Source of the DNA: Gongronella butleri
Lineage: Eukaryota > Mucoromycota > Mucoromycetes > Mucorales > Cunninghamellaceae
NCBI GenBank assembly: GCA_025201375.1
Contig: JAIWZP010000006.1
Coordinates: forward strand, 186,001-250,000
Reading direction: 5' to 3'
Length of the DNA: 64,000 bases
The notes under the pieces are model-generated. The model saw only the letters and a list, made by a program, of their open reading frames with translations, had not been told where the DNA came from and did not search any database. Shown piece after piece: positions 24,424 to 35,282 of this stretch. Position 1 is the first letter of the stretch, and each line of letters starts with the position of its first letter. The translations under genes were made by a program, and so were the position numbers.

Positions 24424-25796
24424 ATGTCTGCCTTGCCTCCTGGTACGTCTCATCTTGCGCGAGCAAGACGACACACGCGCGTCGCTGCGCGCACATCTTG
24501 AAATAACCCGCGTCGTCCTCATGATTGCTCTTCAATTTCTAGGTTGGTCCTACGCACAGACACCCGAAGGTCGCTAGTAAGCTCAAAAAAGGAGGAGAAC
24601 AAGAGAAGAGACGGCGGGTGGGAGTGAAAAATAAAAAAGCAATGTGGAAGACGTACAAGGGTGGGCAAAAAGGCGTGTTTGGGTGGCTCATTCCCCTTTC
24701 CCCCCCTTTTTTTTTTTGCGCCTTTTAGCTATTTCATCACGCCTCAGGGCACGACCACGTAAGAGGGTGGTGCAAAAACACAAACATACAATTGGGGTGG
24801 CAGGACAATTGGACATGGTTGTGGATGGGCGGGGCTCACGCGACCTCCCTTTTTTTTTTTTCTTTTTCTGAAGATGGAATGATCCGCGCAGCAGCGGTCC
24901 TCCCCCTCCTCCTCCTGCCAACTACGGCACTTATCCCCAGCAGCAGCCGCAGCGTGCCTACGGCGCGCCACCTCCCCAGCAATACCCCCCTCCCCCGCAG
25001 CAGCAGCAGCAACAAAAGAAGCACCAGTTTGGCACGGGCGCCAAGGTGGCGGCGGGCCTTGCCGCCGGCGCACTGGGTAAATGCTCGGCGTCCATTGTAC
25101 GAGTGTGAAATGGCGAGACTCACCCTTTTTTAATTTGAATTTCTTAGGTGGTCTTGCCCTGGGTGCTTTTGTGGAACATGAGCGTGATGAGGACCGTCGT
25201 CTGGACCAATTGGAGTACCGAGGTAAAGGGGGAAAATGCACAATGTGGCCATCCATTTGACCTTTTGACGTTGATGTGCTTTTTTTTTTTTTTGCTTCTA
25301 GAAAACTATGGTGGTGGTGGCTATGGTGGTGGTGGTGGCTATTACGGCGGTGGCGGCAACACGACCATCATCAACGAGGACAATGGCTTCTTTGGCCGCG
25401 ACGAGACCACCATTGTGCAAACAGGTACGCGGCAAACAGGCCAAAAACATGTGCTACAGAAGGCTCATTTTTCTCATTTGCGTCTCATTCTTGATAGATG
25501 GCTACGGCGACACTACAGTCATTCAACAGAACGATGGCTGGTTCAATGACTCGACAACAAGTAAGCATCCCCGGCTACGTTTTTGAGATGAAACGCAAAA
25601 GTGGCCCGCCTTATCTCATCTGCGTCTCCCTTTTTTCTTCTCTCCAGTCACAGAGACCGACCGCTATGGCAACACCGAGGTTATTGTAAGTGACACAAAG
25701 TGCACAAAAGAGGCAGGCAGACGCGTCAGGCCCTGTGTGCTCATTCTTTTTTTTTTTTTTTTGCGCGTCCAGGAGGAAGACAACAGCTGGTTCTAG
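24424..25796 (+). CDS. Small WW-domain protein with repeated acidic tail
   Basis: Nine short exons: 24424-24442, 24543-24576, 24729-24758, 24874-25076, 25148-25222, 25302-25424, 25498-25560, 25648-25685 and 25773-25796, giving 202 residues. The N-terminus is a near-canonical WW domain, LPPGWSYAQTPEGRYYF then ITPQGTTTWNDP, with both signature Trp residues and the final Pro. WW domains bind proline-rich ligands. A Pro/Gln-rich linker follows, then a small Gly/Ala hydrophobic stretch (AAGLAAGALGGLALGAF), which could be membrane-inserting. A Gly/Tyr-rich part comes next, then three tandem units of the form T-T/E-V/I-I-x-x-D-N-x-W/F-F. The tail units correspond roughly to separate exons. The domain is clear; the cellular role is not known to me. 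Confidence 0.85.
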
Positions 25797-25837
25797 GAGC
25801 GTATGTAGTGGACCATTGGCATGATATTACCCATAGG

Positions 25838-25843
25838 AATAAA
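25838..25843 (+). terminator. AATAAA polyadenylation signal after the WW-protein gene
   Basis: AATAAA lies 42 bp after the stop codon, a suitable place for a 3'-end processing signal. Confidence 0.5.
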
Positions 25844-25849
25844 GGGCTT

Positions 25850-28243
25850 TGATCATTAATGTTCCAACATTTAAACCAACTTGTTCCCTGCGAGACAACG
25901 GGCAACAATAAAAAAAAATCAAATATTCGGCATTTTTGCATTTTGTATGACAACTTTTGACTTGATGGAGAAGCTCTTCAGCAACATTCGGCAATAAAGT
26001 ACAGGCAGCCGGTTGGAGACAAAAAAAAAAGCTGGGGAAAATGCACACATGCTTGTTGTTTCGCGACCTTTGTGATCGACTGATCGTTCTGTGCTGCCAG
26101 AGGTCCACTCAAATTTGGTGAAGCTGTTGCTGCAACAAACATTTTCGTGAAGCTCCATGTCTTGTCTTGTCTCTTTTCGAAAAAAAAAATCAGTGAACGA
26201 GTACCTGAGAAAATGCACAAAAACACATTTTTCATGATCTTGGGACTTTACAGCACAAATAAAATGTTTGATCGTGCGCTTTTTTGATCGAAATGGGCAG
26301 AATCTGACGCGTGCTGTTATTTCAATGCCTGCAACAAAGCGCCACATTGCACTAAAATGCACCATTTGCCTTTGAAAATGACAATAATGCGTGTTTTTCG
26401 AACTTTGCCGGCTTGTTGTGCCTCCAGTATGTTTTTTACAGCCTGCCTGCCGGCCGATGAAAATCGCCTCACGGCTCATACAGACGCCCAGTGATCGCGA
26501 CGCAAATGCCAAAACCCTTCCAAATTAAAAATGTTTGAAGTGTTTGATCGTGTTTTGCAAACGTACAAAAGTTGTTCATTGGGCGCGCAACAAACAATAT
26601 GAAAATGACGGTCGCGTTTGTCTCTTTCGAACGGTGCCAGTTTAGCTGTTACCCAAGAACAATTTCACAAACCAGTGCTGAAAGCTGGATGGCCCGATCG
26701 AACAAAGGTTTTTAATGCTTAAACTAAAAGAGAGGCGCTGAATAATCCAGGTGCCAAAGTTTGGTGGCAAGGATGGCCCCTTTGGAGCCCGCGACACGCA
26801 AATCACGATTTTCACGGTTTCGAGCCCTCGAACCAAAATCAAAAAAATAGGTCTCCAGAATTGCGCAAATTTTTACTCAAGATGCTTTGCATATGGAAAC
26901 CATAGAAAATGCCAAAAAAGAGAGCGATCCGATTGCTTGTTGACAAGGAATGCGCGATTTTAGTTTAAACTTTGCGCGCGATTAGCTTTGTGCAAATGCG
27001 TCTAAGACGCGTTCTGACACATCCACCAGCATGGAATGACCAGGAAACATAAATATGCTAAGTGGACGGGGCAAAAAGATCGTCAGTTGCGCGAACAGCG
27101 ACGCGTCGAAAATTGCGCTAATCCGGCCCATTTTGAAATACGCGACAGTTTGGCCAAAACATTTTTTTTTGTCGATCACTCGTGTTTGAGTGTGCATTTG
27201 GTCGTGTTCTTTTCGATGATTTGAGTTTCAGAGCGCTGCTTCCTGTTTTCATCGAGATGGCCTTGGGCCGAAAAACCGACCAAAAACGCACCAACTTGCA
27301 TTTTGCGCCAGACCCAGTCAATGGACTCTAGATTTTTATTTCGTTTTTATCGATGAATGACGGGTGCTTTACCCACTGGTTAAATAGCGCGGCGATTGGA
27401 GGACCAAAAGTTGACTGTTTTCAAATCCATGACTGCACCGCTGTGAAAATTGGCGCTTTTTGAATATCGTACTTGCGCGTTATCCAGTGGTCGCAGCGCT
27501 TTGGGGTTTGGCTCATTTGATAGAGGAGCGATGCGACTCGACGCTCAAAGCATGGTGTTCCTGTAGATCGCGACCTGAACGACAACGGATGACAAAACAA
27601 TAGGAACGCGCAAATTGGGCTTTTCTCGATTTGATGTGCGTCTCGCCATGTTAGCAACCTCATTAGAAGGAGCCGCGCTCTGGCATCATTTTCTTTCCGC
27701 CAAGCACTCACTGTAGACCAACTTTGCACGCGTGCAAATTCCAATCAAATTTTTCAAACACGATTTTCTCTCAATGTGCCCTTCCAAATTCGGAGGTGCT
27801 TGCATGAGAGCATGACAAAAGGTGCATAATTCGATTCTCTGTCGAAAGAGCATGGTTTTCGCCGTGTATGATCAATATTGACGGAGCAGTCGGCGTTTGT
27901 GGTCAAAATGACATTTTGGTCGATTTCATGTGCCCCACTCCCCCTGCTATGGGCACGCCAATCGTAAAGATAAAAGGAGCAGAACATCCTCTTGTGTTTT
28001 GAGTGGCCAAGCATGGCATAGGGGCAATGTGCTGCGCGTATAAAATCAGTAAAAACCATTTTGGCAAGTGTGGATGAGTAAAACCCAGTGGGCGGGCATT
28101 TGTCAGGGACGGCTTGGTGCGGCGAATCAAAAGAGCGGGATCTCACGTCAATCTTGCGCCATAAAAAGCAAACCATGCGCAGGGCGGGCCTGGTTTGCCT
28201 TTTTTCTTCCTCGTCTTTTATATTTTTTTTTCTCGTTTCTCTC
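25850..28243. other. Gene-free, repeat-bearing intergenic region
   Basis: About 2.4 kb with no credible gene. It contains copy B of the dispersed repeat. The remainder is AT-rich with scattered short hairpins and ACGCGT words. The last 60 bp are a T/C-rich leader of the glutathione reductase gene. Confidence 0.5.
26200..26640. repeat. Dispersed repeat, copy B (internally deleted)
   Basis: Similar to copies A (4290-5600) and C (44400-45260). The block ending in GCCTCCAG...TTTTTTACAGCCTGC is at about 26420-26450. Directly after AAATGCCAAAACC this copy jumps to sequence matching copy A near 5470-5570 (GTTTGATCG, CAACAAACAAT, GAAAATGAC), so it lacks roughly 0.8 kb present in copy A. Confidence 0.55.
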
Positions 28244-30094
28244 ATGATTTCCTCGACGTTTTACATGGCGCGACGCGGGTTCCACGGGTCGTCGCGTGCG
28301 CTAGAGCATGCGTACGACTATGTGGTGATTGGCGGCGGGTCTGGTGGTCTGGCGAGCGCACGTCGTGCGTCTGCGCGCGGGGCCAAGACGTTGCTCATTG
28401 AGACGCAACACCGGCTGGGCGGCACGTGTGTCAATGTCGGCTGCGTGCCCAAAAAGGTCATGTGGAATGCTGGTAAAACAAAGAATTCAATAAAAATGAG
28501 GGAAGAAATCGGCCCTGACTCCCACTTTTTTTTAATTTTTTTTGTAGCGTCGGTGAGCGAGGCGCTGCGGGACGCGAAGCAGTATGGGTTTAGCGATGCT
28601 GGCAGCGCGTCGTTTGACTGGGCGGCGTTCAAGGTCAAGCGCGACGCGTACGTTGCGCGTTTGAATGGGATCTACGAGCGCAATTTGACGAACGACCAAG
28701 TGGAGCACGTCCAGGGCTGGGCAAGCTTCGATGGCAACGACAAGATCCACATCCAGCCTGCACAGGGCGACGGGTTCCACGTCACGGGCAAGCATGTGCT
28801 CATTGCGCCTGGTAAAAAAACAAAAAATTCAAAAAAAGAAGAAAAAATGGCGCTAAAAGAGATCCATTTCGATTTTCTAACCCATTCCTCTTCGTTCTTT
28901 AGGCGGCCATCCGGTGATGCCGTCGATTCCTGGCGCGGAGCATGCGATCAACTCTGACGGATTCTTTGATCTTGAGCACCAGCCCAAGCGCGTTGCTGTG
29001 GTTGGCACGGGGTACATTGGCATTGAACTTGCGGGGATCTTTCACACACTCGGGTCGCAGACGACGGTGTTCTCGCGCACGCAGCAGATCCTGCGGCCGT
29101 TTGACCCGATCATCAAGGACAATGTGCTCAAGGAGATGCAGACGGTGGGCGTGGATTTCGCATTTGACACCAAGATCCATGCGCTCGAGCGCGACTCGCC
29201 CAATGGCCCTATCCGTATGCAATACGAATCTGCAGGCAAGGCTGCTTCGCTGGACGTGGACACGGTCCTGTGGGCCACGGGCCGCGCGCCCAATGTGTCG
29301 GGCCTCAATCTGGCGTCCACCGGCATCCAGCAGTCGAAACGCGGCCATATTGTCGTCGACGACTATCAAAACACGACCGTGCCGGGCGTCTATGCGCTTG
29401 GCGACGTTGCCGGCAATCATGAATTGACCCCAGGTAAGATTATTGGCAAAAAAAAAAAAAAAGGAAAAAAATGCCATTGAGCTGGTCAATTGACTCTTGT
29501 TTTTCGCGGAAAAAAGTGGCGATTGCGGCGGGCCGCCGTCTTGCGGACCGTCTGTTTGGCGGCGAGGAGTTCAAGGATGCGAAATTGGACTATAGCAGCA
29601 TTCCGACGGTGATCTTTTCGCACCCGACGGCCGGCACGATTGGCCTGACGGAGCAGCAGGCGCGCGACGCGTACGGCTCGGATAATATCAAGGTGTACAC
29701 GTCGCGGTTCACCAACATGTGGTTTGCCATGCTCGAGCACAAGGAGCCCACGGCCTACAAGCTCGTCGTTGCTGGACCCGAAGAGCGTGTGGTTGGTGTC
29801 CACCTGTTTGGCCGCGGCAGCGACGAAATTCTGCAGGGTAATGCTTTTTTTAAAAATGAAAGAGAAAAAAAAAAAAAAAAAAAAGGCGACAGATGGCTCA
29901 CCACCCCCTCCCTTCCAATTGTAGGCTTTGGTGTCGCGGTCAAGATGGGTGCGACGAAAAAGGACTTTGACAGCTGTGTGGCTATCCATCCGACGGCTGC
30001 GGAGGAATTGGTAAATTTTTTTGGGGGGGCCGAGGCTGACGCGCTTTGGTGCTCATTGCGCTTCTTTTTTTCTTTGTAGGTGACGATGAAATAA
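28244..30094 (+). CDS. GLR1: Glutathione reductase
   Basis: Flavoprotein that reduces glutathione disulfide with NADPH. Six exons: 28244-28472, 28548-28811, 28903-29433, 29517-29837, 29925-30010 and 30080-30094, giving 481 residues (474 if the second ATG at 28265 is used). Motifs: FAD-binding [15 protein letters not shown], the redox disulfide [18 protein letters not shown]-binding [13 protein letters not shown], second FAD motif VYALGDVAG, and C-terminal HPTAAEEL with the catalytic His-Glu pair. The short arginine/serine-rich N-terminus ([15 protein letters not shown]) could target mitochondria from one of two starts, as is known for fungal GLR1, but this is inference. The last exon encodes only VTMK plus stop. 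It lies 5.2 kb beyond the helicase end of the sex locus. Confidence 0.95.
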
Positions 30095-30449
30095 GTAGAT
30101 GTACTTTTAGCGTGTAAAATCATAAACCCCCCCTTTTGCATAGACCCTTTTTTTATATTTGTCTCGTCAATTGTGATGTCAATGGTCATATCTGGCCCAA
30201 AAAGGGACGCAGCCCAGGCGTGGCGTTGCCAAGGTTTTAGGCTTGGGGCCCTTTCAGGGGAAAAGGCGCCAAAAATACATCGTTTGGGAAGGGTCACGCG
30301 GATTTCGATGTCCGCCGGCGCTCGGGATTGGTTTCAAGAGCGATCGCCAAATGTGGGCAATCGGCGAGGCCCTCTTTTTTTTTCTTGCTTTTTCTGCTCT
30401 CTTTCCCTTGTTTTCCAGGGTTCTTTTTCACTTTCTTGTTGTCCTTGCT
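30095..30449. promoter_or_regulatory. Intergenic region before the four-helix membrane protein
   Basis: 355 bp. It holds the 3' end of the glutathione reductase transcript and a T/C-rich tract (30375-30440) directly before the next start codon. No gene is seen. Confidence 0.4.
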
Positions 30450-31329
30450 ATGAGAGTCGAAAGGTGTTGCTTCTTTGTGCCGCTGCGCACCGCCACCTTT
30501 GCCATTTTTGCGCTGGATCTGCTGTATGGCCTTGTTTTTGGCATTGTGTCTATTGCGCGCAACTCAGGTACCCCCCCCTTTTTTTAGCATTCACACCGAC
30601 ACGTCGTTGCTTGGCGAAACTGTCCAAAGACGCTCACGCACTCGTTTTTCGGGTTTATTTCTTTTTTTTTTGGCATTGGTAGATTTTGCCATTACGCTTG
30701 GGTCACCGGGTGTTGTGTGGCTCGAGGTGATTTTGCATTTTGGCTATGCAGCATGGAGCGGGTTTGCCATGTTTTTGGCCTATCAAGTAAGCCAATTGGG
30801 CTCTTTGCGAGGCTGTTTGACGACAAAAAGGAGTCATTGACCGATTTTTTTTTATTTCTAGGCGTCGACGACGTGGCTTGTGCGGATTCCCAAGCTATAT
30901 CGGATTGCGTGTATTGCGATGGGGTTGCTACAATTCATTCTGCTGGTGATTGGCGGCGTGTTCCGCTCGGCGACGATTGCGCACTGTCAAGAAGAGAATG
31001 GATGGCCGCAGGACGCGTGTAGCTCGGCCATGACCCTGGCCTATGCGCTGCTCGGCGTCGGCTTTGTCGCTTGGACCATTGCGCATGTGTACTTTTGGTT
31101 TGTGTAAGTACAAAAAAAAAAAAAAATCTGCCCCAAAACAATGAAAAATTGACACGTTATTTCATCCAAATGACCTAGTGTGCAAGGGTTCTCATTACGC
31201 ACCGAGGGCCGGCTACGTTACATGAATCTCAAGGACCAATATTTGAGCGATTGGGACAATCGCCTGGACGCGTCGGGCGGCCAATTGCCGCGCACAGGCT
31301 CTGTGCGCAGCGCGTTTAGCGCCGTGTAG
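30450..31329 (+). CDS. Four-helix (tetraspan-like) membrane protein
   Basis: Four exons: 30450-30567, 30683-30786, 30862-31103 and 31179-31329, giving 204 residues. It has four hydrophobic helices: ATFAIFALDLLYGLVFGIVS, a second around VIWLEV-like residues to GFAMFLAYQ, a third IACIAMGLLQFILLVIGGVF, and a fourth LAYALLGVGFVAWTIAHVYF. Between helices 3 and 4 is a loop with two cysteines (HCQEENGWPQDAC). The C-terminal tail is hydrophilic and likely cytoplasmic. The layout resembles MARVEL or other small tetraspan families, but no signature allows a firm family call. Intron phases are consistent and the product is compact, so I regard the gene as real. Confidence 0.75.
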
Positions 31330-31628
31330 ATTTTATTTTATTTTTTCCTTTTTCACCCTCTTGTTTTGATGCATCCATACCCCCACCTCTCAACATGTTT
31401 TATCACTCTTGTACTCAATTCCTTCCAAACGAACGACAAAACGCGCCTTTTTTTTTTCTTTTTCTTTTTCTTTGCATAAAATACATGGTTTATTTCATTT
31501 TTTCTGCAAAATGGATATCAAATGAGGGAGGGGGGATGGAAAAAGGGGGGCACTGAAAGAAAGAAAAGGGTGACATACAGAATTACAGTATCTAAAATTA
31601 CAACTTGAGAGGAAAAGAGAAGACTTTT

Positions 31629-34517
31629 TCATCGGCTTTCGTCGATAAAGAGGAACTCGTTGAGTGTGCGTGGGTTAAAGTAGCGGAAGCGAGGCTGGTT
31701 CTTGTCCTCGATGCGTGTGCCCATGGCCTGGACAAAGGTTTGATGTGAGAATTGCGACGAGCGTGCGGATGGGCGGCGTGTTGGCGGAATGGATGCATGA
31801 GGTTGCCTTGTGGAGGTGGTGGTGGTGGTGGTCTGTTGGATGGGGCTGCTGCTGCTGCTGCTGCCTTGTGCCGCGGATCCACCCATGGCGCTTGATTTGC
31901 GCCGTGAGCGTGAGGAAGCCATGGTGGAAGGTGTGGATGGCGAGGCAAACGAGATGATGGATGGGGATGGCGACGACAGGCCGGTGAGTGGTTGCTTGCC
32001 ACGCTGTTGTTGCAATGTCATGGTGGTGGTGGTGGATGTGGGATTGTCGGACGCGTCATTGGCCTTTTTCTTGGGCAGCTGGTGTGGCGGCTGTTTGTGC
32101 CAATGGGCAAATGTGGTTGTTGTTGTTGGTGGGGCGGCCACGGATGATGACGAGGACAAAGAGGATGCAGGGGAATGGAGCACCAAGGGATCGCTTCCAA
32201 GGTTGGTTTTGTGGATGGTATTGGAGGAAGAGGAAGAATGCAGTCTGTGGCGCTGCAATTCCATTTGCACGAAATTGGCCATATCGACCCAAGCCTTGAG
32301 TCCACATGAGCGATCGGGGGTGGCCTTGAGGACCTGCAGTGTGCGATCGAGGCCGGCCTCGAGCAGGTCGGCGTTGCCGTTGAGACCTTGCATGATGCGC
32401 TCAGGGTGCCTGACGGTGCGATGAATGTCGAGCGCCATGGACAGGATGCGCGCGACGCGGCCCAATTCGTCGCGGTCAAAGGCGCAGTCGAGCGGCGGCT
32501 GCGAGCACAGCTGCAGCACGTCCAATTGGTCCAGTGCCACGCGGATACACATGTTGAGCGACGCAATCGCTGATTCGCTGGGCCGATCGTCACCCACATC
32601 AGGGATAAACAGCCGATGAAGAATCAGACGCGTGGCATTGTACTCGATCTGAATGCGCACACGCGCCAGGTCAAGCTCCGTCGACCGTGGCTCCGTGCCA
32701 TTCGTACCTAATTCGAAAAAAAAAGGACGCGAACATGAGTGCTAATTGCTCTTTTTTTCCCCATTGAATGCAATGGGAAATTCAAAGTTTTTCTTACCAA
32801 ATTTAAAGGCGTCGGGCAGTCTGTGGTAAAAGTCCATGAGGCGAAAGTCGAATTCGGCGAGTTGCTCGCTGGTGAGCTCTGAATCCTGTTCATAGAGCGG
32901 GGTGATATCGACTTGGATGCGCCAGAGGGCAAGGTTATGAGCCTGGATGGAGATGGCGGCGTGCATTTCGGGCGGGTCTTGGGGGAACACGCGCGGCAAG
33001 TCGACTTGGTCGTAGCGCTGATTGGGTCTGCGCAGCAATGGCGTGAGTTTGGGCAACCCGGCAGTCCAAAGGGCAAAGTCGATTTGCCAGATGAACCACC
33101 ACAAGCGTGTGTCCATTTCTTGCACGTAGCTTGCGTCGTCGACGGTATCTGGTGGCTGCATGATATCGATGCTCTTTGTGGAGCTTGTGGTGCCTGTGCT
33201 TGCCGAGGCCATGGATGCCGCACTGCTTGTGCTGATGACGCTGGACCTCCTGGACGCATTGGACGACGACGACGACGACGATGGAGGCGAAGACATGCGT
33301 GGGAAGATTTCAAGTTGTTGGAGCAAAGACACGGCCAAGCCGCCGTAATGCTGCCGCCTGCTAGGCTCGGTGCGTGCACAGAGCAGCGAAAGAGCAACAA
33401 CCGTGTAGCGGTCGGGTGTGTCAAAGGATTGCGCGAGGGCATCGCGTGCGCGTTGGAAAAAGAACTCTTCTTGGTCAAAGACCATGTCTGGGTCGTGTTG
33501 GAACGCGCGCAGCTCGGGGATACAATGACGCGCAATGACGTGATTGAATTCGAGGCAACAGATGGCATTGACGATCAATGAATCTTCGGGATGCGGCTCA
33601 TTGACGTACCATTGCATGAATTCGTGTCTGTCGAGCACGGGCAGGCACCGCACCCAGCAAGAAAAGTACACATGCACACACAAATCGGCGACCTGGCGCG
33701 AGGTCATGACGCTGTGATGATGCGTCGGGTGGCTGGTATTGCCCAAAAGGCCAACGGGGCGGAAAACATTGATGGGCGCCGATTTGCACGATTTGTTGCG
33801 GTACAAAACGACACTATTGCGCTTGCAAGTCTCTTGGACGGCGGCCGGCGGCGCGACCACGGACATTTGTGCAAACGCATCGAGCAATGTGCGGAATTCC
33901 GACGCGCTGGTAATGTTTGTCTCCATGTGAATGCCCGTGCTCGTGTAGGACAGCTGGAATTTGCTCAAAAGTGTGTGTAGCGTCTCGACGTCGAGTTGAG
34001 TCGTCGTGTGCAACGATGAGAATGGATTGGCGAGCGCCGGCATGGGCACATGCAGCGTCGATGGCGATGGCACGGGCGACAAGGCAAGCGTCGGCACGTC
34101 AGACGCCTGTGACAATGGCGACGTGGCGACAAAACCGTCGTTTTGAGTCTCGTTTTGATTCAATGGCGGGTCACGGGATTTAGGAGATTCCTGGACCGGC
34201 GATTGAACCTGTTGGCGGTAAGACAGCGGCTTGGCGTCGTACGCTTTAGGCAGCAGACCGCATAAAATCGTGTCATATGTGGCCGGTGACGGTGCTATTG
34301 TCGTGACAATGGTCGAATTGGATGTGGTGCGCGCTTCCGACGGTGACGCTGCCACGGCCGCCAGGGGGTGTGGCAACGAAGAAGCGGCTGGCGACCGCTC
34401 GGCAACCACACTAGGACTCCAATGTGAAAACAGGTCCTCTTGGTCAAATGAAAACTCGTCCCAGTAATAATCGCTGCGGATCCGCTTGTTGGAGCGGCCC
34501 AGCGTATCAAAAACCAT
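31629..34517 (-). CDS. Fungal-specific transcription factor domain protein (no Zn cluster seen)
   Basis: Two exons: 32798-34517 and 31629-32707, giving 932 residues. The middle part carries the fungal transcription factor homology region: ADLCVHVYFSCWVRCLPVLD, FMQWYVNEPHPEDSLIVNAI, FFQRARDALAQSFDTPDRYT, VVALSLLCARTEPSRRQHYG, and later DTRLWWFIWQIDFALWTAGL. The pattern is that of PF04082-type regions. The N-terminal 250 residues are low-complexity (Ser/Pro/Ala) and the expected CxxCxxxxxxC Zn2Cys6 DNA-binding cluster is absent from both exons. The C-terminus is Ser/Thr-rich. The start at 34517 gives MVFDTLGRSNKRIRSDYYWD; further upstream the frame is low-complexity. It could be a regulator that binds DNA through a partner, or an upstream zinc-cluster exon may exist that I did not find. 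Confidence 0.8.
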
Positions 34518-35282
34518 GGTGTGAGTGTATGTGCAAGAAATAAAATAAAAAAAATAAAAATAAAAATAAAAAAAACAAGTAATGAGAAGAAGAAAATAAA
34601 AGTGGGGAAAAAAAAAAGGGCGGCAGGTTTCCCCCTCTTTCGTTATTTTTTTCTCACTCGATTCGACGATAAACATTGGAACGCCGCTCGTGTGACCCAA
34701 TGGCCGTGCCCAAAAAAGGGAGCCACTGAGATTTCATCAGGGCAAAAAAAAGATGCCATTGTGGGCAAAAATGGTGATGGTTTCCCCACGCCCCTCTCAT
34801 ATTTGGGTGTCCCTGTGTAACCTCACCCTGGTCACCCACTCAGCCAAGTGCCAATTTTCTCTCGATTATCTCGTTCTCGCGCTCCCTCCTAATTTTCCCT
34901 ATGGGGTCGAGAACGCAAAGATAGCACGTTTTTTATTTTTATTTTTATTTTTGTTGTCAGGGTCCTTTTTTTTTTCGATAAGCCAATCTGTCTTTTGTGG
35001 ATAGGACCCCGAGGCTCTAATCTGTCGCCAACGAGTCCCTTTTCTTTTTTTTGAAAAATGGGGGGAGGGAAGCGGATGATCAGGTGGCCCTGATCCTCCG
35101 CCTGAAATGCCATTTCAGATGAATTTTCGCTTGCTTACACCATTGGTCGTGCGTGACACCATACCAAAGGCATGGTGTCACTCGCATCCATGACAAAGGG
35201 GGAAAAATAAGACAGCTTGACTTTATGAAAAAGGATTGTGCAATGAAAAGTAAAAAAAGCAACAAAAAAAATCGTGTTTTAT
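34518..35282. other. Intergenic region between transcription factor and helicase genes
   Basis: 765 bp holding the promoter of the transcription-factor gene and the 3' end of the helicase gene. AAATAAAAATAAAAATA-type simple repeats lie at 34540-34570, with the mirrored TTTTTATTTTTATTTTT at 34928-34950. No gene is seen. Confidence 0.45.
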
